Assembly: GCA_946478755.1 (NCBI GenBank)
Contig: CAMLDJ010000006.1
Span: forward strand, 1-56,752
Length of the DNA stretch: 56,752 nucleotides
From: an uncultured Pedobacter sp.
GTDB taxonomy: Bacteria > Bacteroidota > Bacteroidia > Sphingobacteriales > Sphingobacteriaceae
Direction of reading: 5' to 3'
Of the stretch, positions 1-10,462 are shown in pieces. The notes beneath the pieces were generated by a model. The model was not told the origin of the DNA and made no database searches. It saw only the letters and a list, made by a program, of their open reading frames with translations. Positions within the stretch are counted from its first letter, which is position 1. Every line of letters starts with the position of its first letter. The position numbers and the translations under genes are program-made.

Positions 1-34
1 TTCCCAGTAATTTATAAATAAAATTTTTCTTCAT
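1..34 (-). CDS. Start of a further gene of the rhamnosidase operon (partial)
   Basis: An ATG at 34-32 on the minus strand opens a frame reading MKKNFIYKLLG up to the window edge. It lies 19 bp downstream of the rhamnosidase stop codon, on the same strand. The lysine-rich then hydrophobic start resembles a signal peptide, so the next gene is probably another exported protein of the same operon. Only 11 codons are visible, so the product cannot be named. Confidence 0.45.
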   Translation of the reverse strand, partial: MKKNFIYKLLG

Positions 35-53
35 ATATTCTTTAACTTAAAGG

Positions 54-2771
54 TTATTTAATTGTAATCACATAGGAACCTGATTGCAAAATAAATTTTG
101 TCTCATTCCCTTCCGCACGTATGCTTTCAACATATTCAGATTTAGACAGCAGCTTATCATTAACAAGTATTTTCTTATCTCCGGGAAGAATCACTTCGCC
201 TGTTGTATTGGAAGGAATAGCAACATTGTAATAAATGCTATTGTTTTTACGCTCCCAGCTTGCCTTGATCTCGCCATACATGCTTTGATGATCTGCTTTT
301 ACCCATTTAAGATCTGGCGCAAAATACGGTCTGAAAGAACTCTTTTTAAAGCCAGGCTGATCACTGTTGGGTGCGATTCCAGCAAGATTTTTATAAAACC
401 AGGCACTGACATCCCCAAACATGGCATGATTGCGTGATTCCGTTCCATTCCATTGTTCCCAGAGTGTAGTGGCTCCCTGATCTATCCAGTATCCCCAACC
501 CGGAAAGCTGCGCTGGTTGACAATTTTATAAGCAACATCCGAATGCCCGTTATCTGATAAGGCATGTAAAAGGTATTTGGTACCCAATATCCCACAATCT
601 AATTTGTCGCCATTTTGATGTATGGCCGACAGCAATGCATTAACGGTTTGATCCGATTGATCATCAGTCATACCCTGATAAAGTGCACATGCTAAACTGG
701 TTTGGCTCCCTTCATCGTAGATGCCATTGCCTTTGTAATAACTTTTATTGAAAGCCTGTTTAATTTCATTGGCTAAATCAGCATACTTTTTTTGGTCTGC
801 CTGATGGCCAAATATTCCGGCCATCTTTGAAAGCAGTACCGCATCAATATAATAATAAGCCGTTGAGGTAATTTCTGCAGGTGTTTTTGTTTTTGCCGGA
901 GCCCAATCTCCTAAACCAAACGTGATGATATGGTTCTTGGTTTTGGAACTTAAATAATCAACATATCGTTTTATATTTGGATACATCTGTTCCAGGATAT
1001 GCTTATCTCCATTATATTGGTAAAGGTACCATGGGATCAATACCATTGCATTATCCCAGGCAGGGCCATTGCCCCAAAAATAGCCCCAACCAGATGAGGG
1101 CACGATGGCGGCTAATTCTCCTGAAGGTAACTGTTCGTCTGCAATATCTCCGAGCCATTTTTCATAGCCGTTCTGTGCTTTAAAATTATACAAACCAAGC
1201 TCTGCGGCCAGGTGAGCATCTGCAGTCCAGCCATTTTTTTCCCGCTGCGGACAATCGGTCGGATATCCTGTGAAATTACTTTTATAGGAAACCAATGCAT
1301 TTTGCTGGATTTTATTGAAAAGGTCATTTGAGCATTGGAAAGATCCGGCTGATTCAAACGCAGAATGGATAACCATTCCGGTAATTGTTTCAGGAACTGG
1401 TTTTCCTGGTAATCCACTTACTTCTATGTATTGAAATCCGTGATAAACAAACGAAGGATGCCAGATTTCAATTCCCTTGCCTTTGCAAGTATACTTATCT
1501 GTTTGTACTACACCTCCCGCCACATGCTGTGCAACATCTCGCTGGTCTACGGTACCATCATCAAAAAGCCTTTCTCCATATCTCAGGGTGATCTCCGTAC
1601 CTGCTGCTGCACTTATCTTAAGCTGTGCAAATCCGGCGATATTTCGTCCTAAATCAAACACATATAACCCAGTCTTTGGCTCAGTGATTTTTTTAGGCGT
1701 AATTGTTTCTACTATTTTAATGGGTTGTATCATTTGGGACTTCAGTTTACCTGAAGGTCCATTTACCTCCACTGGCTGAAACCATTTCTCATCATTAAAC
1801 TCAGCAGTATTCCAATGAGGGGTTTCTTTTCTTGCATCGTAAAATTCTCCTTGCCGAATGCTGTTGAAAACAATAGGCCCTGGCGCTACTTTCCACGATT
1901 TATCAGAAGAAACCGTTTGACGGGATCCATCCTGAAATACAATTTCCAACTGTGCTTTTAAGGTTGGATTATCCCTCCAGGGGGCATGGTCAAAGCCCCA
2001 CACGGCCTTGGTGCTTAGATTGTACCATCCGTTTCCTAAAACCACACCCAGCACGTTTTCTCCAGGCTGCAGGTTCCCCGTCACATCATATGTGGTATAT
2101 AGGACAGTTTTATCATAACGGGTAAAGGCAGCATCCAAGACATGATCGCCAACCTTTTTCCCATTGATATAAGGAACATTATAACCTATGCCCGAAATGT
2201 ATAGCCTGGCCTGTGCTATCTCCTTTGAAAAAGAGAATGACTTTCTAAACTGCGGGGCCGGATCTGGTTGCTCCTCCTTACCAGCCTTGATCATTACTTT
2301 GCGTTCGCCAACAAACTTCTGCCAATCGTACACTTTAGGTGCAGTAATCCACTTTCCTTTCCAATCACTGTTTGCCAGCAAACCCATTTCCCAAAATGCT
2401 GTTTCGCTAGACTCAGTTAGGTTGCCCTTTTGATCCCAGACACGGACTTTCCAATAGTATCTCTTAGCAGATGATAAAGGGTTACCGGCAAATGGTATTA
2501 AAACAGAACTTCCGGAATTAATTTTACCTGAATCCCAGACCTCCGCAAGCCCGTTCTTCGCCCCTTCGGAAGAAGAAGTTACCAGAATTTGATAAGCTGC
2601 CTGTTGAACATTACGTTCATTACTTTCAATAATCCAGGAAAACCTTGGCCTTTCTGCATCAATCCCAATCGGGTTGGAATGGTATTCTACCGAAAGTTTG
2701 ACTACACTGGTTTTTGCCATTGTGACCAGGTCAGCAAATTGAAGAAGAAGCAAGAATAAAACGGTTTTCAT
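54..2771 (-). CDS. Alpha-L-rhamnosidase, GH78
   Basis: This 905-residue secreted enzyme is expected to remove terminal alpha-L-rhamnose from plant or bacterial glycans in the periplasm. It starts with a signal peptide (residues 1-19, ending VTMA). The order of parts is typical of GH78: N-terminal beta domains, the substrate-binding region with CPQREKNGW (507-515, containing the likely general acid Glu), an (alpha/alpha)6 barrel, then WEQWNG (771-776, containing the likely base Glu) and a C-terminal beta domain. Length fits the family. It follows the GH42-like gene by 5 bp, so it is co-transcribed with it. All the catalytic residues I can recognise are present. The family assignment is firm; the natural polymer is unknown. 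Confidence 0.93.
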   Translation of the reverse strand: MKTVLFLLLLQFADLVTMAKTSVVKLSVEYHSNPIGIDAERPRFSWIIESNERNVQQAAYQILVTSSSEGAKNGLAEVWDSGKINSGSSVLIPFAGNPLSSAKRYYWKVRVWDQKGNLTESSETAFWEMGLLANSDWKGKWITAPKVYDWQKFVGERKVMIKAGKEEQPDPAPQFRKSFSFSKEIAQARLYISGIGYNVPYINGKKVGDHVLDAAFTRYDKTVLYTTYDVTGNLQPGENVLGVVLGNGWYNLSTKAVWGFDHAPWRDNPTLKAQLEIVFQDGSRQTVSSDKSWKVAPGPIVFNSIRQGEFYDARKETPHWNTAEFNDEKWFQPVEVNGPSGKLKSQMIQPIKIVETITPKKITEPKTGLYVFDLGRNIAGFAQLKISAAAGTEITLRYGERLFDDGTVDQRDVAQHVAGGVVQTDKYTCKGKGIEIWHPSFVYHGFQYIEVSGLPGKPVPETITGMVIHSAFESAGSFQCSNDLFNKIQQNALVSYKSNFTGYPTDCPQREKNGWTADAHLAAELGLYNFKAQNGYEKWLGDIADEQLPSGELAAIVPSSGWGYFWGNGPAWDNAMVLIPWYLYQYNGDKHILEQMYPNIKRYVDYLSSKTKNHIITFGLGDWAPAKTKTPAEITSTAYYYIDAVLLSKMAGIFGHQADQKKYADLANEIKQAFNKSYYKGNGIYDEGSQTSLACALYQGMTDDQSDQTVNALLSAIHQNGDKLDCGILGTKYLLHALSDNGHSDVAYKIVNQRSFPGWGYWIDQGATTLWEQWNGTESRNHAMFGDVSAWFYKNLAGIAPNSDQPGFKKSSFRPYFAPDLKWVKADHQSMYGEIKASWERKNNSIYYNVAIPSNTTGEVILPGDKKILVNDKLLSKSEYVESIRAEGNETKFILQSGSYVITIK

Positions 2772-2776
2772 ATGAT

Positions 2777-4939
2777 CTATTTTTTAGGTGTTACCCTCAA
2801 TAAGCGTGTAACCCCTGTTGGCGTACCCTCTACAGCAAGTACGGTAAATTTTGTTAAACTTCCATCATTTGTAAAGTCGACCGCTTTCCCCCATTCTACA
2901 TCCATAATCTGGCCCGCTTCAAAACCAAGGTCTGCAAGTGTAATATCCGTAATTGCATTCGGCGATTCATGGTTAATCACAAATACAAAAGCTTCCTTAT
3001 TGTTCGCTCGTACACTTACTTCCATATCCGGGTTTGATGAATAGCAATGTGATTGGGCCTTAGTATCCTTAAATATGTTATGCATCAAATCGTACAGTTG
3101 AGCACGCGATTCTCCATCTTCCTTTGCCCATGTTTGAAAATAAGTGTCCTGAAGACAAAATCCCAGTAAATAGGTTTTCCCCTTACCCGTCTGTTTCTGA
3201 ACAAGTACAGGCTGGCCCGTCTCCATATTGAATATGCCTGCACCATCTGATACTTTACAATTGCGTGGGCTTACAATATTGAAAGCATAGCTCTTTCCGA
3301 AAGCAGTACCTGCAGCTTTAGCAAATGTTTTTATTGGCGTAGATGGAGGGGTTTTTAAACCATGTCCCCACTTTGGTGGCAACATCGTTGTTGGAATCCA
3401 TTGTCCTTTTTGTACTACCCGATCCATTGAAGCACTATTAATTCCAAATAATTTACTCATCGTTTTTAACGGCTTCATATACGCATCCATTTGAGGCACG
3501 CAATCGGCAATTACGGTACCACCATTCTGTACAAATTTTTCAATATGCTTTGCCACGTCTGCCGGCAACATTTTAACATCTGCCAATACCAAAATGTCAT
3601 AGCCATTCATTTTTTCGTCCACAATTTGTTCTTCATGGATGATGTCTAGCTCACCGAATGATCTTAAGCAAAGTTCATAGGTCAATCCGACATTAAAATA
3701 CTCTTCATTCAATTGCACATATTGACTTCTTGGGAATAAGAAACATGCCCTTGATTTCAGTTTAGGTGCTGCCAGAAGATCTGCACCTACTTTTTGAATG
3801 GTACGCATACCTTTGCCAAAATCATCCCAATGCTTTGCATCCTGAGGGATATTAATTCCGGTAATGATGAAATTTGCCCCGTTTGCGATTGCAGTATAGG
3901 CCAGTTCACGTTCTCCCCAGTACTGCTTTTCCATTTCCGAATTCATGAAGCGACGGAACCATCCTTCATTGTAAGTACCCAGCCAAAAACCCAACTCTTT
4001 ACCATATGTTGTGGTCAGGTTACGCATCTGAGCCATCGTATAGTGCGTTTGGCTCATACGTGGTTTTGGCAATTTGCCGTATTCCCCGTAGCGATAGTCG
4101 AACATGGTATACGGATAGATATCATACAGAAACAAATCCGCAAAATCAGCCCCCCAATGAAATACATCATCAATAGCAAATTTTGAATCTGACTCAACCC
4201 CACCGCCCATGGTGTTATGACTATCATGCGTCATCACAATTTTAGGGCGCGCGTCAAATGCCTTTACTTCTTTATAGATCTTCTTCCAGGCAGTTACAAA
4301 GGTATTTGACTGAAAATTAACAAAATCCAAATGCATTTTCGGGTCCTTCTTTGATACGCTGTAATTTGCTGGCATAGTATAACCGTACTGCATTTTAAAT
4401 GCATTTGCTGTAGGCATGCTGTAATCAAATGCGGTAGTATCGGCATGGAAGGGCTCATCCATAAATGGAAAAATTGTACTCGGGTTATCAACCTTTTTAA
4501 TACTGCCCAATACAGGTTCAATCTGTTTTTTTACCGCCTCAAGATAGGCAGGCGAGTACACACTATGCGCTGGGGGATCATTTCTTTTAAAAAGCTGAAT
4601 GCCATTTGAGGTACGATCTACCTTCATACCTAATTGCTGGGCATATGCTAATACTTTTTCGTTTGCACCACCGTTTGAGAATTCGCCAGTAGCCAATTGG
4701 GTACAACCGTGCAGGATGATGTTATGTATTGTTTCTTCAATAACATGATCTGGCAAGGGTAGTTTCTCATCTTTCCAACCTTTGCCTGAGGGAACAGGTG
4801 TGAATTGCACGGACACAGGAAACGCGCCTTTTTTAACACGAGGTGTTGTTTCTGGTAATTCTTGCCGGGTTTGCGAAGAGCCATGCAAACCCACAAACAT
4901 GAAAACAATTAACACAAATTTTTGTACGGTTACTTTCAT
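2777..4939 (-). CDS. GH42-like secreted glycoside hydrolase (clan GH-A with GATase-like domain)
   Basis: The protein (about 720 residues) has a signal peptide (VLIVFMFVGLHGSSQ), then a probable TIM barrel. Two acidic motifs look catalytic: FMDEPF around residue 162 and TYNEGW around 325, at spacing like the acid/base and nucleophile of clan GH-A. A Rossmann-like segment follows (YDILVLADVKMLP...GGTVIADC), as in the trimerization domain of GH42 beta-galactosidases. I chose ATG 4939 because it forms TAATG with the stop of the upstream lipoprotein gene, which suggests translational coupling; an ATG at 4951 is the alternative. It does not match classical GH42 closely and may belong to an uncharacterised family. 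The substrate is presumably released together with the rhamnosidase target. Confidence 0.7.
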   Translation of the reverse strand: MKVTVQKFVLIVFMFVGLHGSSQTRQELPETTPRVKKGAFPVSVQFTPVPSGKGWKDEKLPLPDHVIEETIHNIILHGCTQLATGEFSNGGANEKVLAYAQQLGMKVDRTSNGIQLFKRNDPPAHSVYSPAYLEAVKKQIEPVLGSIKKVDNPSTIFPFMDEPFHADTTAFDYSMPTANAFKMQYGYTMPANYSVSKKDPKMHLDFVNFQSNTFVTAWKKIYKEVKAFDARPKIVMTHDSHNTMGGGVESDSKFAIDDVFHWGADFADLFLYDIYPYTMFDYRYGEYGKLPKPRMSQTHYTMAQMRNLTTTYGKELGFWLGTYNEGWFRRFMNSEMEKQYWGERELAYTAIANGANFIITGINIPQDAKHWDDFGKGMRTIQKVGADLLAAPKLKSRACFLFPRSQYVQLNEEYFNVGLTYELCLRSFGELDIIHEEQIVDEKMNGYDILVLADVKMLPADVAKHIEKFVQNGGTVIADCVPQMDAYMKPLKTMSKLFGINSASMDRVVQKGQWIPTTMLPPKWGHGLKTPPSTPIKTFAKAAGTAFGKSYAFNIVSPRNCKVSDGAGIFNMETGQPVLVQKQTGKGKTYLLGFCLQDTYFQTWAKEDGESRAQLYDLMHNIFKDTKAQSHCYSSNPDMEVSVRANNKEAFVFVINHESPNAITDITLADLGFEAGQIMDVEWGKAVDFTNDGSLTKFTVLAVEGTPTGVTRLLRVTPKK

Positions 4940-5301
4940 TATTTTATCCATCTTGCGTATAGAATTGCGTCGAGATATATAGGTTTTGTGGCCATATCAT
5001 ATTCAGGAAACTTTGGAGCAGCCGTATTTTTTGTTGGATCGGGATTGGCATCGGCCGAGTTGGCATACCAACCATCGAATGTAAAGCCAGCCCTGGAAGG
5101 ACTGGGTGCATCTTTAATCAGCTCCCCTGCCATCACATTCACAAATACGGTATCGCGTGCGTTATTGGTCCCGTTCATGATAAAAGCAATTTTGCAGGTT
5201 TTATCGGCCGCCGCTTCTTTTTTCTCGCAGGAGCTCATCAGAACTATGAAGCCAGAGATGAGCAGCATTGACCATATCATCTTCTTCGTTAACATTTTCA
5301 T
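4939..5301 (-). CDS. Small lipoprotein with one InlB-type (Flg_new) repeat
   Basis: This 120-residue protein has a lipoprotein signal (hydrophobic stretch ending LMSSC, lipidated Cys about residue 25). The mature part carries one repeat resembling the Listeria-Bacteroides InlB B-repeat: FIMNGT...PSPSRAGFTFDGWYAN...ILYARWIK. It lies between SusD (45 bp upstream) and the GH42-like gene, with which it overlaps by one base (TAATG). In glycan-utilization loci the position right after susD usually holds a surface glycan-binding protein. This protein is much shorter than known ones and has a different fold, so a binding role is inferred from position alone. Confidence 0.75.
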   Translation of the reverse strand: MKMLTKKMIWSMLLISGFIVLMSSCEKKEAAADKTCKIAFIMNGTNNARDTVFVNVMAGELIKDAPSPSRAGFTFDGWYANSADANPDPTKNTAAPKFPEYDMATKPIYLDAILYARWIK

Positions 5302-5346
5302 AATTATATATTTAAAAATTATTGAAAGATCTTTTTTGATTACTGT

Positions 5347-7155
5347 TTATTCCCAACCGGGGTTCTGTGTCAGAGTAACCCCGTTTCTTTTATAGAAGTC
5401 GATTTGATAGGCAGGCACACACTCTAAATAAGCCCTGTCCAGTACATTTCCGTTACCTGCGTTTCTTACGGTTTGGGATACTTTCAGATAGCCATTACCT
5501 GTTGCTACATTGCTTGCTGAGGTAACATTGCCATTGATATCCGCTAAAATAAGTGCTTTTGTTACGGCGTTCTTTGTAATCCAGGCTCCTAAATTCTTTT
5601 TGGGATAAAGTTGGGTATTGGTATATTCCATTTTTCTCCACCTCAAAATGTCCTTTAGGCGAAAACCTTCATAAACCAACTCTGTTCTTCTTTCGCGACG
5701 AACTTCCCAAATAAGCGAAGGTACAGTTGGATCTCTGTCTGCATCATCATAGACTGTTGATCCTATTGCCGGCATTCCACCTATGATCTTCATATCGGGA
5801 AGCCTTGATGCTACAGCATAACCTGTTCTTTTTCTTAATGCATTTATTGTTTGATCCAGATCATTTTGAGTGACGGTGTACAGTCCCATATTGGCCAGTT
5901 CTGCCGCGGCTTCTATATAATTCATCATCACTTCCCCTAACCTGATTATTGGTGCATCCGTGATGTTAAAAGCCTGTACCGAATAAGCTTGATCTTTAGT
6001 AGCTTCGTCCAGAAATTTATAGCATTTAAACCCTGTCGTAGAATAGCCGGTTTCTATGAATTGTATATAATAGCGGTCTGTACGGAACGTATTTGCTAAC
6101 CTGGGATCCCTGTTTTTCATTTGATTGGTGATGCCCGCATCACCCAAATACATAGGATTGAGTCCTGTAGTTGTGTTAATAGGCATGCCATTTGTGCACA
6201 GATAGGAGTCTACAAGATCTTTAGTGCCACCAAAACCCTGTATGGTATTTTCATTATTCCCAGAAGCAATTGCATGTGTTACTTCACCCGTATTGTAACT
6301 ACGATATAAGATCATTTCTTTTTTTACTGCGGCCGTCGCCCCCACGTCAATTGTGCTGCAAAGCTTCTGATAATTATCGGCAACAGAATATCGACCTGAA
6401 CTGATTACCTTTGCCGCCGCATCTTTAGCTGTCTGCAGATAGGACCCGGCCTTGGACAGATCGGCTGCAGAAGCAAGTGGATTATACTTTATCTTTGTGC
6501 CGACAAAAAGCAATTGCCTTGATATAAATGCATTAACCACATCTTTTGTAATCACCAAGCCTCTTGGCCCTGTTGCGGGGTCGTCCAGTTTGACATGGTC
6601 TGCAGCATACGCAAAATCTTCCAGCACCTTATCCATCACAAATGTCGCCGCATCGCGTGTTTTAAAAAGAAGCGGATCGGAGTCAGTTAAGGGCAGATCA
6701 TAATAAGGAACATCTCCAAAGGCAAATACAAATTCTGAATAATCTAAAGCTCTGAAAAACCGTGCAATTCCAATCCAATGTTTAGCAGTAACCTCATCAT
6801 CAAACTTCATATTAGTTACCCTTTCCACAAATATATTGTCCTTCCTTATCTTAGAAAAATAGCCATCCCAGGCGCCGCCGTTAATGGTTGGCTGACTGGC
6901 AAATCCTGGTAGGTTGATGTTTGTAAAGTCATCATTCAATGCTTGACGAACAGAGTATCCCCCACCTAAATCACTATTTCCGAATCCTTCAAATCTATCG
7001 GCGTAATAGCCCATGGCAAATGCTCTGACACTTGTTTCGGATGTCCAGAAATCCTCATCGGTAAAAGAAGCCAAAGGCGGCCGATCTAGAAAATCTTTTT
7101 TACATCCTGTGGCTACGATTACTATCCAAACCAATATTAATATTTTACTTTTCAT
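5347..7155 (-). CDS. SusD/RagB-family outer-membrane glycan-binding lipoprotein
   Basis: This 602-residue lipoprotein (signal ending IVATGC, then KKDFLDRPP, the usual SusD start) is the surface lid that captures oligosaccharides for its SusC partner. SusD-like features are the early FTDEDFW segment, the helical TPR-like body, and the C-terminal RagB part with WEVRRERRTELVYEGFRLKDI. It follows susC by 34 bp on the same strand and belongs to the rhamnosidase operon. The ligand cannot be read from the sequence, but linked GH78 and GH-A enzymes point to a rhamnose-containing glycan. Confidence 0.95.
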   Translation of the reverse strand: MKSKILILVWIVIVATGCKKDFLDRPPLASFTDEDFWTSETSVRAFAMGYYADRFEGFGNSDLGGGYSVRQALNDDFTNINLPGFASQPTINGGAWDGYFSKIRKDNIFVERVTNMKFDDEVTAKHWIGIARFFRALDYSEFVFAFGDVPYYDLPLTDSDPLLFKTRDAATFVMDKVLEDFAYAADHVKLDDPATGPRGLVITKDVVNAFISRQLLFVGTKIKYNPLASAADLSKAGSYLQTAKDAAAKVISSGRYSVADNYQKLCSTIDVGATAAVKKEMILYRSYNTGEVTHAIASGNNENTIQGFGGTKDLVDSYLCTNGMPINTTTGLNPMYLGDAGITNQMKNRDPRLANTFRTDRYYIQFIETGYSTTGFKCYKFLDEATKDQAYSVQAFNITDAPIIRLGEVMMNYIEAAAELANMGLYTVTQNDLDQTINALRKRTGYAVASRLPDMKIIGGMPAIGSTVYDDADRDPTVPSLIWEVRRERRTELVYEGFRLKDILRWRKMEYTNTQLYPKKNLGAWITKNAVTKALILADINGNVTSASNVATGNGYLKVSQTVRNAGNGNVLDRAYLECVPAYQIDFYKRNGVTLTQNPGWE

Positions 7156-7189
7156 CTCTATATAATTTGAGTTTTAACTGTTACCGACT

Positions 7190-10100
7190 TTATAAATCTA
7201 TCTGCAAACCAAAAGACAAGGTTCTGAAATATGGATACGTTCTGCCGTAACTTTTAGCATCTGTAAATCCTTCAACAGAGTTTTGTTGAATTTCTGGATC
7301 GATACTCATATTCAATTTATCAACAGTGAACAGGTTCTCGCCACTTGCAAATACCCTGAGATTATTGATTCGAACCTTTTGCACCCATTGCTTAGGAAAT
7401 GCATATCCGACAGTTATATTCTTCATTCTTAAATAGGCCATGTTCAACAGGTAACGTGTTTGGGGCTGCCAGTTTGCATTATGATTGTTTGCTCCGGGAT
7501 TTGATGGTGCGGGGAAAAATGCATTCGGTTTTTCAGGAGTCCAATAATCCATCTGGTTTTGGTACACCGCTTCTCCTTGTGTATAGCCAGGGATAAAGAG
7601 TGATCCTGTTCCCCAATAATCTCTTTTGCCTACGCCTTGAAAAAAGCCACTCAGGTCAAACCCTTTATAGTTAAATCCAAATTTTAATCCATATATATAG
7701 CGTGGGGTGGTATTTCCAATCACGCGCATATCCCCATGGTTTAAATTTGTTCCTTCGCCAAAATCCACTATACCATCCCCATTGAGATCTAAATATTTAA
7801 CATCTCCAGGGCCATAATGGAAAGAAGAACTGGTATTGAGCGCATCCTGATTTGGAACATTAGCGCCATAAATCCAGGTTGGATTCGCTGCACCATTGTT
7901 GCCATTAAAATCAGCCCCTGTGAAGAGCCTGTCTGAGTGGTAGCCCCAAATTTCACCGATAGTTTTACCTTCATAATTTGGAACATCATTACCTCCAGGC
8001 ATGATATTTACTTCTGTGTTCGCAAACTTAGTGACCTTGCCTGTCTGATCAGAAAGGTTTCCGCTTACATTAAAGCCCATTCCATTAGAAAATTGCTTAT
8101 TGTAGGATATGGCTAACTCCCAACCCTTTGTCTGCATTTCTCCGAAATTACGTTTAGAAGGCGCTGATCCTAGAGAAGCAGGCAATTCTACACCCGAAGT
8201 AACCATGTCTTTTGTAGCACGGGTATAAACGCCAAACTCAATGTCTAATGCATTTTTAAAGAACCTGGCATTTACCCCGAGGTCCAATGTCTGAACAGTT
8301 TCCCATGTCAATGATTCAGAAATGTTCCCGAACACACCGACCGCAGTCGGGTTTTTACCATCAATCCACCAATTTGAGGAAGAGGCATCCATTGTACGGA
8401 TATATGAATTGCTTCCTACATTATTGTTACCAAGCGATCCCCAGGAGGCCCTCAACTTCAGGAAGGACAATGATGATTTTTCTTTAAACCAATCCATGAA
8501 CTTTTCATTAGACACAATATATCCTGCAGATACGGATGGGAAAGTACCCCAACGTTGATTTGTAGGAAAATTTGAGGACCCATCTTTTCTTAAGTTGGCT
8601 TCAAAAAGATATTTATCTTTAAATGAATAATTCAGGCGGCCAAAAAATCCGAAGGTCGACCAATGTGAAGGGTAGCCATTGGCAAATTGTGCGCCGGTAG
8701 TTAAATTTAAGGTCGGTTTTTCAGGAAGCATCAGTCCTATTGCTTTGGAATATTGAAAATCATTTTTATAATATTCAATATCACTACCAGCCATTAGCTT
8801 AAAGCTATGATCTTTTATCTTTTTATGATAGGTCGTATATGCTTTTCCTACGTTTCTTCTGTTCCATGCAGAATTTACAATCACATAATCTTCTGCCGGA
8901 AAATAATTAGGCAGAACAATGGTTAACGTAGGATCTACCCAGCTGTTTATACCTGAAATAGGTGTCGCCGCCACATTTGAATGTGAATTAGTCGCTGCAT
9001 AGGTATAATCTAGATCTGCTGTCCATCCTTCAAGAAAAGTTACTGTTGAGCCAACTTGTAACCGACTCTGATCGCCTGCATCTGTATTCATATGTGCTTG
9101 CTGCAACTCATTAAGCGTGTTTTTTAACGGCAATCCATTAAATGTTCCGTAGGGATAAGTTTCCGGATAACGATAAATATTAAACCAATACTCATTGGCT
9201 CCATTCGCGGCATTTGCCAATCTGAAGTTAGGTGTTAGCTTATCTGATACCGCATGCATTAATGATCCCCGGGCGGTAAACCAATCGTTAATTTTTGATT
9301 CGACCCTCATGGTTCCGTTAAAGCGGGTATAGCTGTCTTTTTCGGGCGTAACCTTAACTAAGCCTTTTTGATCGAGCACACCAAAGCTTCCATAATAGGT
9401 TGTTTTATCATTGCCTCCTGAAATTGACAGGTTATGCTTCATTTGCGGAGTCGATGAATTTAGAAATACATCATTCGCATCCCAGGCACGATAATAATAA
9501 GGCTGACCAGCACGACGCTCAAAGTCACGCCCCTCAACCATTTCATTGCCTAAGTCCATATCGCCATACAACTTTTTCCATTGCCGCATTCGATCGATAC
9601 TCAAGTCGTCATAATACGCACCCAATATGTTAAAACTAGCCGTGTTAGGTGCCGTTCTCCTATATTGTTTAAGCATGTATTCCGCACCATCAGCCCCATC
9701 AGCAATTTTAGGCGTGTTCATAGGCGAAGACCAAGCGAAGTTATTGTTATAAGAAACGCGCATGGCTCCTGCCTTCCCTTTTTTAGAAGTTAACAGGATC
9801 ACACCCCATGCACCCCTGGCCCCATAAATAGCCGCTGATGCTGCATCCTTAAGGATGGAGATGGACTCAATATCTTCAGGGTTCACTGACATCATATCCG
9901 GAATCGCCACATTATCTAAAAGGATTAGTGGACTCGCCTCTGCATTTAATGAGCCTTGTATACCACGGATATGAATTTCAGGAGATTGTCCAAGATTACC
10001 ACTTGATGTAGTAATCATAAGACCCGGAGATGCCCCTTGAATACCACGAGCAAGGTCGGCTACAGGGCGGGAACCAATAGTTTTAGCCACATCGATTGTG

Positions 10101-10462
10101 GCAACAGCTCCGGTCAGGTCAGATTTTTTCTGAGTTCCGTAGCCCACCACCACAACTTCCTGCAAGTTCTTTTGATCTGTCTTTAGTTTGATATTAATGG
10201 TATTACTATTACCAACAGTATATTCTTCGGAGCTGGCTCCAAGATAACTGAATACTAGAACCTGTCCCGGGTTTACCCTGATGGAGTAAATCCCATTGAC
10301 ATCGGTGGTGGTACCGGAAGATGTTCCTTTGATCTTCACGCTAACTCCTCGCAACGGAATTAACGTCTCGTCTATAACACTACCTTTCACAACCTTTTGT
10401 TGAGCTAAGGCTTGCATCGTTAAGAAGATTCCCAGAAACAATGTGAGGAGTCTTTTGTTCAT
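7190..10462 (-). CDS. SusC/RagA-family TonB-dependent transporter (rhamnosidase locus)
   Basis: This 1090-residue outer-membrane transporter imports oligosaccharides using TonB energy. It has a signal peptide (MNKRLLTLFLGIFLTMQALA), a carboxypeptidase-regulatory-like domain (about 24-107), the SusC signature with TonB box region (EVVVVGYGTQKKSDLTGAV), a plug domain (about 118-230), and a beta barrel to the terminal aromatic strand (FRTLSFGLQIDL). No N-terminal STN signalling domain is present, so it is not controlled by an anti-sigma factor relay. That fits the linked AraC-type regulator. It precedes its susD partner directly. Confidence 0.96.
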   Translation of the reverse strand: MNKRLLTLFLGIFLTMQALAQQKVVKGSVIDETLIPLRGVSVKIKGTSSGTTTDVNGIYSIRVNPGQVLVFSYLGASSEEYTVGNSNTINIKLKTDQKNLQEVVVVGYGTQKKSDLTGAVATIDVAKTIGSRPVADLARGIQGASPGLMITTSSGNLGQSPEIHIRGIQGSLNAEASPLILLDNVAIPDMMSVNPEDIESISILKDAASAAIYGARGAWGVILLTSKKGKAGAMRVSYNNNFAWSSPMNTPKIADGADGAEYMLKQYRRTAPNTASFNILGAYYDDLSIDRMRQWKKLYGDMDLGNEMVEGRDFERRAGQPYYYRAWDANDVFLNSSTPQMKHNLSISGGNDKTTYYGSFGVLDQKGLVKVTPEKDSYTRFNGTMRVESKINDWFTARGSLMHAVSDKLTPNFRLANAANGANEYWFNIYRYPETYPYGTFNGLPLKNTLNELQQAHMNTDAGDQSRLQVGSTVTFLEGWTADLDYTYAATNSHSNVAATPISGINSWVDPTLTIVLPNYFPAEDYVIVNSAWNRRNVGKAYTTYHKKIKDHSFKLMAGSDIEYYKNDFQYSKAIGLMLPEKPTLNLTTGAQFANGYPSHWSTFGFFGRLNYSFKDKYLFEANLRKDGSSNFPTNQRWGTFPSVSAGYIVSNEKFMDWFKEKSSLSFLKLRASWGSLGNNNVGSNSYIRTMDASSSNWWIDGKNPTAVGVFGNISESLTWETVQTLDLGVNARFFKNALDIEFGVYTRATKDMVTSGVELPASLGSAPSKRNFGEMQTKGWELAISYNKQFSNGMGFNVSGNLSDQTGKVTKFANTEVNIMPGGNDVPNYEGKTIGEIWGYHSDRLFTGADFNGNNGAANPTWIYGANVPNQDALNTSSSFHYGPGDVKYLDLNGDGIVDFGEGTNLNHGDMRVIGNTTPRYIYGLKFGFNYKGFDLSGFFQGVGKRDYWGTGSLFIPGYTQGEAVYQNQMDYWTPEKPNAFFPAPSNPGANNHNANWQPQTRYLLNMAYLRMKNITVGYAFPKQWVQKVRINNLRVFASGENLFTVDKLNMSIDPEIQQNSVEGFTDAKSYGRTYPYFRTLSFGLQIDL

